NCBI GenBank assembly: GCA_031549415.1
Contig: JAVBPU010000007.1
Coordinates: forward strand, 1 to 64,000
Reading direction: 5' to 3'
DNA length: 64,000 bases
From: Limiplasma sp031549415
Lineage (GTDB): Bacteria; Bacillota; Clostridia; Christensenellales; Aristaeellaceae
A model generated the notes under the pieces. It was not told the origin of the DNA and did not search any database. It was given only the letters and a program-made list of their open reading frames with translations. This document shows positions 33,598 to 42,145 of this stretch, one piece after another (within the stretch, counting starts at the first letter, position 1; each line of letters opens with the position of its first letter). The translations under genes were made by a program, and so were the position numbers.

Positions 33598-34810
33598 GTG
33601 CCTTGTTCCTCCTATATTTTTCAATCAAGTGATGGGCATGCTTTGCCAAGGGAAGCTCTACCCCGTAGGTGGCCGCCATGGCCGCCACAAGGGCGACGCA
33701 GAGGCAGAGTAGCGTATACGCCCGCTGCAGCGGCAAGTCGCTATGGAGCGTTTTCGGGAACCATCCCTTGGCCATCAAGGCGGATAGGGGTTGGTGCCAC
33801 ACATACAGGTTGAAAGAGATCAGCGCCAGGAAGCGCATGAGGCGGTTGTCCAGCAGTTTTTGCAGCAGGCGGGGCATCATGGCGGCTCCCAGCATGGCGC
33901 AAAGCATCACAACGGCAAAGGGAAAGCGGATCATCAGCTGGGAATTTCGCAGCATGGCCACCCCTTGCAGGCTTTGGGTGGATTGATGCCTCAGCAGCGC
34001 GCCGATCCCCCAAAGCGCCAGGACAAAAACCAACGCAGCGCCCCCCTTCGCCCAGGGAGTCTTCTCCAGGGCTTGCCCGGTTTCCTCCTCGGGCGCGCCC
34101 CGCTGCCAACGCACATGCAGCATAGCTCCCAGCATGCCCAGGGCGTATACATCCATAAAGCCGATCATCTGGTTGATGAGGAGGGCTTTGTTCGGTAGGC
34201 TGGTTAGCACCAGAACGCGGTATCCCAGCCCTACCAGCATCATGCCTGCCAAGGTGGTGATGGGCCTCTTCTGTGCGGCGCGGGCCAGGAAGGGGAAAAT
34301 CAGGTAAAACTGCATCTCCACCGCCACGGTCCACAGGGCCCCGTTCAGCGGCGTGCTGAGGTAGGTGTCCGGCCAAAAATTGAAAGTGAAGGTCAGGTGG
34401 GTGACTACATCCTTGGCAAGGGCGTCGCCATTACCATATTTGCTCTGGGGCAAGGCCACAAAAAACAGGATTGCCAGGATGGACAACAGATACGAAGGCA
34501 AAATACGGATGAGCCGGTTGGCGTAAAATCTGCCTAGGCTAGGCACAGGGGCGCCCTCCGCCTTTTCCAGGGCATAGGGCAGGTACAGCAGCAGCCCGCT
34601 CATCAGCAGCATGCCGTCTACAAACAGGTAGCTGGAGCGGGTTATGAAGTCCAGGTCCAGGTTTGCTCCAAAAATCGTAAAATATTGAGGAAGCCAGCCC
34701 AGTTGCCAAATGTGGTAATTGCATACCAGCAGCACCATCAGCGCACGGAAGCCATACAGCACGCCAATGGTCAGCTTGGGGGCCTTTCTTGGATCAGAGG
34801 GCGGGGTCAA
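33512..34810 (-). CDS. Acyltransferase 3 family membrane protein
   Basis: The protein of about 432 residues has about ten membrane helices. The family start is LYGFRALMVLLVCNYHIWQ, with the R...H pair, and an LWTVAVEMQFYLIFP block is typical of acyltransferase 3 proteins that acylate exported glycans. ATG 34819 lies directly on the GGAGG, so TTG 34810 with nine-base spacing is preferred. The gene overlaps the upstream TPR gene by 17 bases. Its last 28 codons run into the M29 aminopeptidase gene and are hydrophilic, which may mean an ancestral stop was lost. Confidence 0.85.
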   Translation of the reverse strand: MTPPSDPRKAPKLTIGVLYGFRALMVLLVCNYHIWQLGWLPQYFTIFGANLDLDFITRSSYLFVDGMLLMSGLLLYLPYALEKAEGAPVPSLGRFYANRLIRILPSYLLSILAILFFVALPQSKYGNGDALAKDVVTHLTFTFNFWPDTYLSTPLNGALWTVAVEMQFYLIFPFLARAAQKRPITTLAGMMLVGLGYRVLVLTSLPNKALLINQMIGFMDVYALGMLGAMLHVRWQRGAPEEETGQALEKTPWAKGGAALVFVLALWGIGALLRHQSTQSLQGVAMLRNSQLMIRFPFAVVMLCAMLGAAMMPRLLQKLLDNRLMRFLALISFNLYVWHQPLSALMAKGWFPKTLHSDLPLQRAYTLLCLCVALVAAMAATYGVELPLAKHAHHLIEKYRRNKAHEGPKTDYAQQTTDPVFLPANQRAEGVD

Positions 34811-37703
34811 TCTCCTCATCCTCCTGTACCAGCATTTCGTGCAGCGGTCCCGTTTCAGGCGCTGGCCGTTTCACAGGCTCAAAGCGTCCATCGCTGACCC
34901 GGGTGAACTTGTAGGTCGTATTGCTGCCATCCGCCACTCCCCGCAAGGTCATCCCTGCCTGGGTGACCGTGGTCAGCCGATGGGTGGGGGTCAATTCCTC
35001 TGCTGCTTTCCCAGTCAGCAGATCATAGCTGTCCACCCGGAAAAACAGTTCAGTCCCCATCAAATTGCAGGTTCCGTCCCCCCGGAACTCAGCGAGGACG
35101 CCCGTGGCGGAGGTCCAGGTTCCTAACACCAGATATGCCCGGCGTTCCAGCTTCTTGTCCAGCACATCCTTGTAGCTTAGGATGCGCAAATAATAGGGCA
35201 AGGCTTCATAAGGCTTGTCCTGCCCATAGAGCTGTTCCGCATAGGCGTAACAGGCAGCGTTGTACAGCTCCGGCAGGTCGTCGTATTCCTTGGGCAAGCC
35301 CGTCATGGCAAAGCCCTCCAGCGCCTCCACGGCCTTGGCATAGTCTCCTTTGTCAAAGGCCTCCCGGGCCGGGTCCGCCACCACGCCGTAAGCCGACTGG
35401 TAGCAGGCCTGCCCTTGCTCCGCCGCATCCCGAAAATCCCCCAGGGACAGAAACCTGGTGCCGGCCTCCCCCATCTTGCCTTCGTTTTTTAACCGGGCAG
35501 CCAAGTCATATTGGCAAGCCAGATATTCTTCCCGGGCCCCTTCGTACTGGCCTAGGCTCAAAAACAGCTCGCTGGCCCCCTCCAGGTCTCCGGCCTTTTG
35601 CTTCTCCTTCGCCTTTGCAAACACCAGGCCGGCCATCTCTTGCTGGGCTTTTTCATCCCCCGGCAAGCCGCTCAGCACTTCCATGGCCTTGTCAGGCTCG
35701 CCCTTTTCCTTGTGCTGCATCGCCAGGACGTAGGTTGCCTCGGCAAGGCGCTGGGGGGCATCCTCATACTTGCCCGCCGCTGTAAAGCCTTCAATCGCTG
35801 TGGCATACTCCTTGTCCAGCATGGCGTTGTTGGCCGCCTGGTAATGGCATTGCCTGGCTTTGGCGGCGCTGTCGTTATAGCCATCCAAGGCCTCGTAGAT
35901 CGCCGCCGCCGCCGCGTAATTCCCCTGGCCCATGGACTCCTCCGCCCGGCCATAGCGGCTTTGGCTCAGCAGCTTTTGGCTGTCCTTATAATCTCCAAGG
36001 CTTTCCAGCACAGGCTCCGCCGCTGTCGCGTCGCCCTTTTGCAGGTTGTCCTGGGCCAATCGATACTGGCATTCCTTGGCGCGCTCCAAGGCGTCTCGAT
36101 GCTGTGGGATGGAGGTAAACAGCCGGTTGGCCTCCTCCACCTGCCCTGCGGCCAACGCCGCCTCCGCCTGGAGGTATACGCATTCCCAGCTTTGGCTTTC
36201 GCTGTCCAGATAGGGCACGATCTGCGCATATAGCTCCGCAGCTTTCCCATAGTCCCCTGCGCGCATGTTTTCTTGCGCCAGCAAGTACAGGCTGTTATTG
36301 GCCCTCAGCTGCGCGTCCTGGTAGTCTCCCGCCCGGACATAGAGCTTGCCCGCCTCTTCAAAGGCCCCTTCCCTTTGCTTTTGCTCCGCCAGGGCGTAGC
36401 AGGCCTGCTGCAAGCGTTGGTCCGCGTCCTCATAGCCGGGCAGTGAGCCATAATGGGCAATGGCGGTCTCCAGCTCATTGTCCGCCTCCGCCTTTTGCCC
36501 CATGGCATATTCGGCGGCCTTCACCCTGTCTTTGGCGTCCTTGTACTCTCCTAGCCCCTGGAACAGCACCTGGGCCGCCACGAAGCCCTCGCTCTGCAGC
36601 AAATGCTCCGCCTGTTGGTAGGTGGTCTCCTGGAGCTTTTCGGCGCTATCCCGGTACTCTCCCAACCGCTGGAAGGCCTCCGCCGCCGATTCAAAGGCGC
36701 CGGCTGCCAGCTCCTTTTCTCCGATTTGATAGTTGGACTGCTGCCATAGGCTGTGGCTATCCTCATAATCGCCCAGCGCGGCAAAGGCATCGGCGGCCGT
36801 TTGTAAGCCGCTGAGGTCCCCCGCCTGCATCCACTCCCGAGCATCCAGGTAATCGCAGCGGATCAATTTCTCTTGGATGGCCGGAGAATCTCCCAGGGCG
36901 GCAAAAGCGGCCCGTGCTTCCTGGATATGTCCCTGGGTCAGCAGCGCATCTGCCTGGGCGAAACGCAGGGCGGGCAAGCCCCACAGCAAAAAGCCGGACC
37001 CTCCCAGCACCAATACTGCGGCCAGCACGCAAAGCCGCCGCCGCATGACGGCCTTCTTCCGCTTCTCCGTGTTTGCCTTGGCCCGTTCCTCCTCCAGCTT
37101 GCTGGTTTCCTCCCGGGCGCGGGTGGCGATATCCTTCAGCTTTTGCTCGTGCACCGCCACCAGTTGCTCCACATTGGCCTGTTGGAAGCTGGCAAAGACC
37201 GTTTCCGCCCGCCGTCCACAGCGGCAGCAGCGGCCACTCTTCTTATCGTTGGCCCTGCCGCAGACGCACAGCCACACATGCTCCTGCTCCTGGGGATACC
37301 CCACCGCATCCTTGCCCGCCACAAAGCGCAGCTGGTCCAGCTGCCTGCTGGCCCGAAGCTGGTTGGAGGTGTACTCTGTCAAAGGCGCGGTTCCCTTCCG
37401 CCAGATGGTGGCATCGTCAAACCAGACCTTTTCAATGGCCAGCTCCATCCCCGCCACATCCTGCCAGTGGGTGGGCAGCAGCACGATGCTAAAACGCTCC
37501 CCCGGCCCGGCCATGAGGCCTTGCACCCTCTCCATTTGCCTAAAAAGAAGCTTGTCCTCCTTGTCATGGCACACCAACGCCACCTGCACAGAAATCACCA
37601 CTTTGTCGCTGAGGTTATTCATGACAAAGGTGCATTCCGGCTCGTCCTGTGAGGGCAAGGAACACTGCCACAGCTCCACGGGGCAGGTCAGGTCGATTCT
37701 CAT
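34794..37703 (-). CDS. Large zinc-ribbon, single-TM, TPR-like repeat protein
   Basis: The 969-residue protein has a cytoplasmic N-terminal beta-rich domain (1-140) and a zinc ribbon CVCG...CCRCG at 146-163. A charged coiled coil (175-220) and one membrane helix (224-242) follow. About fifteen repeats of 35-40 residues between 245 and 850 carry LGDYKDS or LGEYRDS, resembling the repeats of the lectin protein at 25043. A C-terminal beta domain follows. The repeats should lie outside the cell. ATG 37703 follows GGAGGGGAG. Probably the second gene of a leftward unit with the duplicated secreted protein upstream and the acyltransferase downstream. Confidence 0.8.
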   Translation of the reverse strand: MRIDLTCPVELWQCSLPSQDEPECTFVMNNLSDKVVISVQVALVCHDKEDKLLFRQMERVQGLMAGPGERFSIVLLPTHWQDVAGMELAIEKVWFDDATIWRKGTAPLTEYTSNQLRASRQLDQLRFVAGKDAVGYPQEQEHVWLCVCGRANDKKSGRCCRCGRRAETVFASFQQANVEQLVAVHEQKLKDIATRAREETSKLEEERAKANTEKRKKAVMRRRLCVLAAVLVLGGSGFLLWGLPALRFAQADALLTQGHIQEARAAFAALGDSPAIQEKLIRCDYLDAREWMQAGDLSGLQTAADAFAALGDYEDSHSLWQQSNYQIGEKELAAGAFESAAEAFQRLGEYRDSAEKLQETTYQQAEHLLQSEGFVAAQVLFQGLGEYKDAKDRVKAAEYAMGQKAEADNELETAIAHYGSLPGYEDADQRLQQACYALAEQKQREGAFEEAGKLYVRAGDYQDAQLRANNSLYLLAQENMRAGDYGKAAELYAQIVPYLDSESQSWECVYLQAEAALAAGQVEEANRLFTSIPQHRDALERAKECQYRLAQDNLQKGDATAAEPVLESLGDYKDSQKLLSQSRYGRAEESMGQGNYAAAAAIYEALDGYNDSAAKARQCHYQAANNAMLDKEYATAIEGFTAAGKYEDAPQRLAEATYVLAMQHKEKGEPDKAMEVLSGLPGDEKAQQEMAGLVFAKAKEKQKAGDLEGASELFLSLGQYEGAREEYLACQYDLAARLKNEGKMGEAGTRFLSLGDFRDAAEQGQACYQSAYGVVADPAREAFDKGDYAKAVEALEGFAMTGLPKEYDDLPELYNAACYAYAEQLYGQDKPYEALPYYLRILSYKDVLDKKLERRAYLVLGTWTSATGVLAEFRGDGTCNLMGTELFFRVDSYDLLTGKAAEELTPTHRLTTVTQAGMTLRGVADGSNTTYKFTRVSDGRFEPVKRPAPETGPLHEMLVQEDEEIDPAL

Positions 37704-37745
37704 AGGCTCCCCTCCAAAGCGGATGGTATCCGTCAACGCCTTTGC

Positions 37746-39050
37746 TTACCAGGCGTAGATCATCATCTCGGTCAGGATTTTATCGGTAAAGGCCAGGTAC
37801 AGGGTCACTTCCCTGGGGCCACCCGCGGATTCCGGCAAAACAGCCACATACCGCAGAGAGGTATACGCGCCGCTGGTTTCCGCCACCGCATAGGGCGGCG
37901 TTGCACCGTCCCCGTACAAAAAGGCGGGGACGCCCTCGGTCCATGGCACGCCCTTGCAGCTTAGCAGCAGCAGCGTCTGTTCCAGGCTGTTTCCTACCTG
38001 GATGCCCCGGGGGCCGATCCGCTGCATGCTGGTGATGCTCAGCATGCCCGCCCGGGGATGTTGCTTGTTATAATCCAGCACAAAGGTCATGGAGGCGCCG
38101 TTCCATAGGAGGGTGTGCAGCCACTCCCCCGATTCATCCTGCACCCATTCTTCCTTCACAAAGGGGCCAAATACGGCGATGGCCTCCTCCTGGGTGCAGG
38201 TGGGTAAATACAGGCCGCCAAACCGCAGGTCCGCCGCTGAAAACTCTTCCGCCACCGAGGTGGAGTAAGTGCCGGAGGCCCCGCCCTTCACCGGCTTGCC
38301 CCCCACCAGGCTCTGTGGGACCTCCTTGGGGTTCGCGGGCGGGGGGCTGACGGGCTCCTCTGTGGGGGCGGGCTCATCGCCGCTGCCCGCCGTTTGCACT
38401 GCGGTGACGGTGGACAAATTAGCCTCCACATCGTTGAGCCCAATGCTCTGCTGCAAGCCATAGACACGGATGCCTGTGACCAGGTCATTCTCCACCTGGT
38501 AGAGGATGCCCGCATCCGTATAGACCCCTTCCGCGATCCTGACATGCATGGCGCATTGAACAGACTGAATCTTGGGCCCTTCGTGCTGCGCCCAGGCCCA
38601 ATAGGCCGCCTGAGGCAGTTGATTCAAGGCATAAAAGGAGGCAAAGCTACCGTCTCCCATCAATAGGGGGTTTTGCCAGCCATAGGTGTCCACCAGCAGC
38701 TGCACCGGTGAGCCCAGTGCAATGCCACGGGGGGTGACAAAGCTTTCCTCTGTGACGGACAGCCCTCTGAGCTTGCTGCTGGCATCCAGCGTGGGCTTGT
38801 CGTAGTATAGGGTAGCGGTGCTATAAATAAAAGCGTACCCATCCTCCGTGAGGGATTCCTCGCCCACCGGGGCGTTTTGGGGCTGCTCCGCCATGGTGGC
38901 GCGTAAAAGCTGCTGCAACCATACATTCAGCTCCATTTCCGACAGCACGCCCGCATCGTCCCCATGGGCTGCAAAAGGCCAACCGCACAGCAACAGCACC
39001 GCCGCGCAGACCAGCGCCAAAGCTCTTTTTTGTGGTATCATAAAAAACAC
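37746..39050 (-). CDS. Secreted protein with an internal duplication, unknown function
   Basis: The 434-residue protein has a signal peptide (ALVCAAVLLLCGWPFAAHG). Two related halves of about 150 residues are joined by a Pro-rich linker (EEPVSPPPANPKEVPQ). Each half carries the block PRGI-x-x-G-(S/N)-x...Q-x-L-L followed by a glycine-rich turn and a hydrophobic strand (TPRGIALGSPVQLLVDTYG and GPRGIQVGNSLEQTLLLL). I do not recognise the fold. GTG 39050 is used, as GGAGG lies four bases before it; ATG 39041 is the alternative. Probably first in the unit with the TPR protein. Confidence 0.75.
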   Translation of the reverse strand: MFFMIPQKRALALVCAAVLLLCGWPFAAHGDDAGVLSEMELNVWLQQLLRATMAEQPQNAPVGEESLTEDGYAFIYSTATLYYDKPTLDASSKLRGLSVTEESFVTPRGIALGSPVQLLVDTYGWQNPLLMGDGSFASFYALNQLPQAAYWAWAQHEGPKIQSVQCAMHVRIAEGVYTDAGILYQVENDLVTGIRVYGLQQSIGLNDVEANLSTVTAVQTAGSGDEPAPTEEPVSPPPANPKEVPQSLVGGKPVKGGASGTYSTSVAEEFSAADLRFGGLYLPTCTQEEAIAVFGPFVKEEWVQDESGEWLHTLLWNGASMTFVLDYNKQHPRAGMLSITSMQRIGPRGIQVGNSLEQTLLLLSCKGVPWTEGVPAFLYGDGATPPYAVAETSGAYTSLRYVAVLPESAGGPREVTLYLAFTDKILTEMMIYAW

Positions 39051-39100
39051 TCTCCCTCCTGGGTGCCCGCTTCAATTTATTACGAAAAAACCCACTCTCT

Positions 39101-39129
39101 ATTTTACATGAAAAGGAGGTTTCTGTACA
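39101..39129 (-). promoter_or_regulatory. Promoter of the 39050-33512 leftward unit
   Basis: Minus-strand TGTACA (39124-39129), 17-base spacer, TAAAAT (39101-39106). The remaining bases of 39130-39327 are AT-rich without a gene. Confidence 0.65.
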
Positions 39130-39330
39130 GTTATTTGGAAGCAAAAAAACGACGCTTTTCGTAAATTTTAACAAAATGTTGCGTTTTTGCGAAAACATCC
39201 TACCACCGGTGGGGGAAGGGGCCGGGGCAAACGCAGAAAAGAGGTCCTCTGGAGATTTGTTTTTTATGCGTTTGGAACAGAGCTTCCTGACGCTTCATGA
39301 ATTGCGAATGATGTTGTTCGGTTGAAAATG

Positions 39331-39338
39331 AAACGTTT
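39331..39338. promoter_or_regulatory. LacI-family operator, site 1
   Basis: AAACGTTT palindrome with flanks TG..AA, 12 bases upstream of the -35 of the regulator gene. The same core recurs at 40513-40520 before the ABC operon, so it is probably the autoregulatory site. Confidence 0.72.
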
Positions 39339-39349
39339 AACAGAAGGAA

Positions 39350-39378
39350 TTGACATCGGCGAATGGATGTGCTATATT
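39350..39378 (+). promoter_or_regulatory. Promoter of the LacI-family gene
   Basis: Perfect TTGACA (39350-39355), 17-base spacer, TATATT (39373-39378) with TGC before it. Confidence 0.9.
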
Positions 39379-39407
39379 GTGACTCATAAAGGGTTGGCGA
39401 TGATTCA

Positions 39408-40448
39408 ATGACAACAATTCACGAAATCGCGGCGGAGAGCAATGTATCCATTGCCACGGTATCCAACATATTAAATGGCAAGGGCGGGGCCAGCGCCGAG
39501 ACCACCAAAAAGGTGTTGCAGGTAGCGCGGCGGCTACATTATGTACCTAACCACTATGCAAAAACGCTTAAGCAAGGGAAACGTCCCATCGTGGGCGTGA
39601 TTACGGAAGATTTGACCGTATTCAACACCCCGGAAATTGTGGACGGTATTGACGCAGTGTGCGCGGAGCGAGGGTATAATATCGTGCTCGGCAACCTGCG
39701 GCTGCACAAAATGTACCAGGAGGAGTTGTTTTTTTCTTCCGCTTATCATGTTCAAGTGAAAAAGGAACTGGAATTTATGCTTGGGAATCAGGTGAGCGGA
39801 ATCATTTATGTGGGCTGCCATAGCCGTTGCGTCAACTGCCTGGAGGGTAGATGGGCCATTCCGGTGGTTACAGCGTACTGTTATGCTAGCGAAGAAAACA
39901 TCCATGGGGTGGTGGTGGACGAGGCCCAAGGAGGATACGAAGGGACGAAGCGGCTGATTTTAGCGGGGCACAGAGAGATAGGGGTGTTGGCGGGGCCCGC
40001 TACCAGCGAATGTGTACAGGAGCGGCTTTTAGGGTACCAGCGTGCCCTGTTTGAACACGGCATTTTGTTTAACCCGGAAATGGTGCTGTACGGGCCATGG
40101 GATTCGGCCTCCCAGCGGGGCAATGGCCGGGCGCTGCTAAGGCGAGGGGTACAGGCGGTGCTGGCCATGAGCGATTTGATTGCCAACGATTTGATGTACG
40201 ACGTAGCCCAGACCGGCTTGGTGGTGGGAAAAGATTTGTCTATCATCGCCTTCAATGCCCAGGAGGTGACGGGCATGTTCAACCCCCGCCTGTCTACCAT
40301 TTCCCTTCCCTTGAAAGAGATTGGGCACACGGCGGCCAAAATGATGCTAGCCCAGATGGAGGGTTCCAATGAGGAGCTTCCCCATATTGCCAGAATCCCC
40401 AGCCCCTTTGTAGATAAAGGAACCATTGTGCATTCACCTTCCACCTGA
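39408..40448 (+). CDS. LacI-family transcriptional regulator
   Basis: The 346-residue protein has the standard N-terminal helix-turn-helix and hinge (TIHEIAAESNVSIATVSNIL, residues 3-22; hinge near 45-60). A periplasmic-binding-protein type sensor domain follows, with GVITEDLTVFNTPEIVDGID and later LSTISLPLKEIGHTAAKMM. It probably binds the AAACGTTT palindromes at 39331 and 40513 and responds to the sugar handled by the downstream transporter. Only a weak AAGGG ribosome site precedes the ATG. An inverted repeat CCAAGGGA/TCCCTTGG (40453-40473) without a T run follows the stop. Confidence 0.95.
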   Translation: MTTIHEIAAESNVSIATVSNILNGKGGASAETTKKVLQVARRLHYVPNHYAKTLKQGKRPIVGVITEDLTVFNTPEIVDGIDAVCAERGYNIVLGNLRLHKMYQEELFFSSAYHVQVKKELEFMLGNQVSGIIYVGCHSRCVNCLEGRWAIPVVTAYCYASEENIHGVVVDEAQGGYEGTKRLILAGHREIGVLAGPATSECVQERLLGYQRALFEHGILFNPEMVLYGPWDSASQRGNGRALLRRGVQAVLAMSDLIANDLMYDVAQTGLVVGKDLSIIAFNAQEVTGMFNPRLSTISLPLKEIGHTAAKMMLAQMEGSNEELPHIARIPSPFVDKGTIVHSPST

Positions 40449-40500
40449 GGAGCCAAGGGAAAAGATCCCTTGGCGGCGGGGCACAAGCGGCATTTCTTTA

Positions 40501-40528
40501 TGGAACTTACTTAAACGTTTAATATAAT
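40501..40528 (+). promoter_or_regulatory. Candidate promoter of the ABC-sugar operon
   Basis: TATAAT (40523-40528) with a poor -35 (TGGAAC, 40501-40506). A second TATAAT at 40588-40593 closer to the gene is an alternative; neither has a good -35. Confidence 0.5.
40511..40522. promoter_or_regulatory. LacI-family operator, site 2
   Basis: Perfect 12-base palindrome TTAAACGTTTAA ending directly before the -10 of the ABC operon promoter, the right place for repression. Confidence 0.8.
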
Positions 40529-40624
40529 TTGGAAAGGATGTTGGATGAAGGAAAATCATCGGTTATATGGCAGATGGGCATCTGCTTTATAATAGGTCCA
40601 AAATGATGAAAAGGAGTTGTCAAG

Positions 40625-41983
40625 ATGAAGAAACTGCGCTGTGTACTGGTACTGTGCCTTGTTGCCGCCCTTTGCGTAGGGCTGCTTCCCGCCCACGCTG
40701 CTGAGGCAGTGGTGCTAAAGTTCCTGTATTACGCGGATGCCACCCAGGAAGCCATTGTGGAGGAGGCCTGCCGGAATTACGAGGCCCAAAACCCGGGCAT
40801 CAAAATCGAAACCCAGGTCATCCCCGGGGACCAAAGCATTACCACGGTCATTCCCACCCTCATCGCCAGCGACGATCTGCCGGACATCAGCTATATGGCT
40901 GAGGCGGATGTCATCAAGTACGCCGTAAAGGGGATTTTGCAGCCTCTGGATGAGTACCTGGAAAACGGAACCATCGCCGAAAAGCTGGACTCCGTCACCA
41001 TCCACGGCATTGATGGCAAGGTGTACGGCATCGGTCTGTCCAACCAGCTTCAGGTGATGTATTACAACAAAGATCTGTTTGACGCAGCGGGATTGCCCTA
41101 TCCGCCCAGCACGGTAGAAGAAGCCTGGGATTGGAACACCTTTGTGGACACCGCCCAAAAGCTGACGGTGGATGCAAAGGGCAAGCACCCCGGCGAAGAA
41201 GGCTTTGACGCGGGCCTTGTGAACCAATACGGCATTGCTTTCAACTCCATGTGGCAGTTTTACTCCTTCTGGGGCGCTTATGCCAATGGCGGCGGCATTG
41301 TGTCCGCAGATGGCAGCCAGCTTTTGATGGGAGAAGAGAACTCCATGGAAGGCTTGCAGAAGATCGCCGATCTGATGAACAAGGACCAGGTGGCGCCCCC
41401 TGTAGGTAGCGCTATTTACAGCGGCATCGGTACCGCGGACGCGGCCCTCATCGCGGGCAATGTGGCCATGTACGTGAATGGCACCTGGGATATCGCCAAC
41501 GCCGCCAAGGCCCAGGGAACCACCCATTACGGCGTGGGCGTGCTGCCCAAGATGGAGCGCTCCGTAACCATGAATGCCGGCGGCCCCGTGGTGATGTACC
41601 AAAATACCAAGCATCCCAAGGAAACGGCGGACTTCTACGCCTATATGACCGACCCCGACCAGGTGATCGATATTCTTAAAACCGGCATGTGGCTGCCCAA
41701 TGAAGCCAGCTGGTATACGGACGCGGACAAAATCGCCCGGTGGACCAGCGGCCCCAACTTTACCGAGGACATCAAGCAGACCGTGCTCAGCTATTCCAGC
41801 ACGGAGGGCAGCATTGCCCAGTGGCCTGTGTACTACGTGCCTGCTTGGGGTGAGATGATGAGCATTGCTGACTCGGTGATGGACAGCATCTGGAACGGAA
41901 GTAAAACCGTGAAGGAAGCCCTGGCGCCTGTTCTTCCCCAAATTCAGGAGAAGTTTGACCTGGGCGCGGCCAATTTCGATTAA
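40625..41983 (+). CDS. ABC sugar transporter, extracellular substrate-binding protein
   Basis: The 452-residue solute-binding protein (family 1) has a signal peptide (MKKLRCVLVLCLVAALCVGL). It contains LKFLYYADATQEAIVEEACR, YEAQNPGIKIETQVIPG, LPDISYMAEADVIKYAVKG, the VYGIGLSNQLQVMYYNKDLF block and MYVNGTWDIAN. It should bind an oligosaccharide or sugar derivative and deliver it to the two permeases downstream. The Cys before the cleavage region is not in a good lipobox (AALC), so anchoring is unclear. AAGGAG supports the start. A stem-loop after the stop probably keeps this protein in excess over the permeases. No ATPase gene is present, so a shared MsmK-type ATPase is likely. Confidence 0.93.
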   Translation: MKKLRCVLVLCLVAALCVGLLPAHAAEAVVLKFLYYADATQEAIVEEACRNYEAQNPGIKIETQVIPGDQSITTVIPTLIASDDLPDISYMAEADVIKYAVKGILQPLDEYLENGTIAEKLDSVTIHGIDGKVYGIGLSNQLQVMYYNKDLFDAAGLPYPPSTVEEAWDWNTFVDTAQKLTVDAKGKHPGEEGFDAGLVNQYGIAFNSMWQFYSFWGAYANGGGIVSADGSQLLMGEENSMEGLQKIADLMNKDQVAPPVGSAIYSGIGTADAALIAGNVAMYVNGTWDIANAAKAQGTTHYGVGVLPKMERSVTMNAGGPVVMYQNTKHPKETADFYAYMTDPDQVIDILKTGMWLPNEASWYTDADKIARWTSGPNFTEDIKQTVLSYSSTEGSIAQWPVYYVPAWGEMMSIADSVMDSIWNGSKTVKEALAPVLPQIQEKFDLGAANFD

Positions 41984-42002
41984 TCGGAGACAAGTGCCCA
42001 AG

Positions 42003-42041
42003 CCCCTTATTCGACAGCGTAAAGCGTTGCCGAATAAGGGG
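42003..42041 (+). promoter_or_regulatory. Intercistronic stem-loop after the binding-protein gene
   Basis: CCCCTTATTCG (42003-42013) pairs perfectly with CGAATAAGGGG (42031-42041); no T run. Likely an mRNA 3' stabiliser, as in other binding-protein dependent operons. Confidence 0.75.
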
Positions 42042-42092
42042 TATGCAGTTTCCTTTGACCCACCGCATAGTGAAGACAGCGATGACTGAAAG

Positions 42093-42114
42093 GCCGGGGC
42101 AGGAGCGAAGCCCC
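42093..42114 (+). repeat. Partial copy D of the dispersed hairpin repeat
   Basis: CCGGGGCAGGAGCGAAGCCCC resembles the second hairpin of copies A and B. Confidence 0.45.
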
Positions 42115-42145
42115 CCGTCCCTATCCCAAGTCGGAGGTGGATGCT

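Noticed and set aside
40588..40593. Second TATAAT before the ABC operon as the main promoter
   Set aside because: No acceptable -35 at 16-18 bases; kept only as an alternative.
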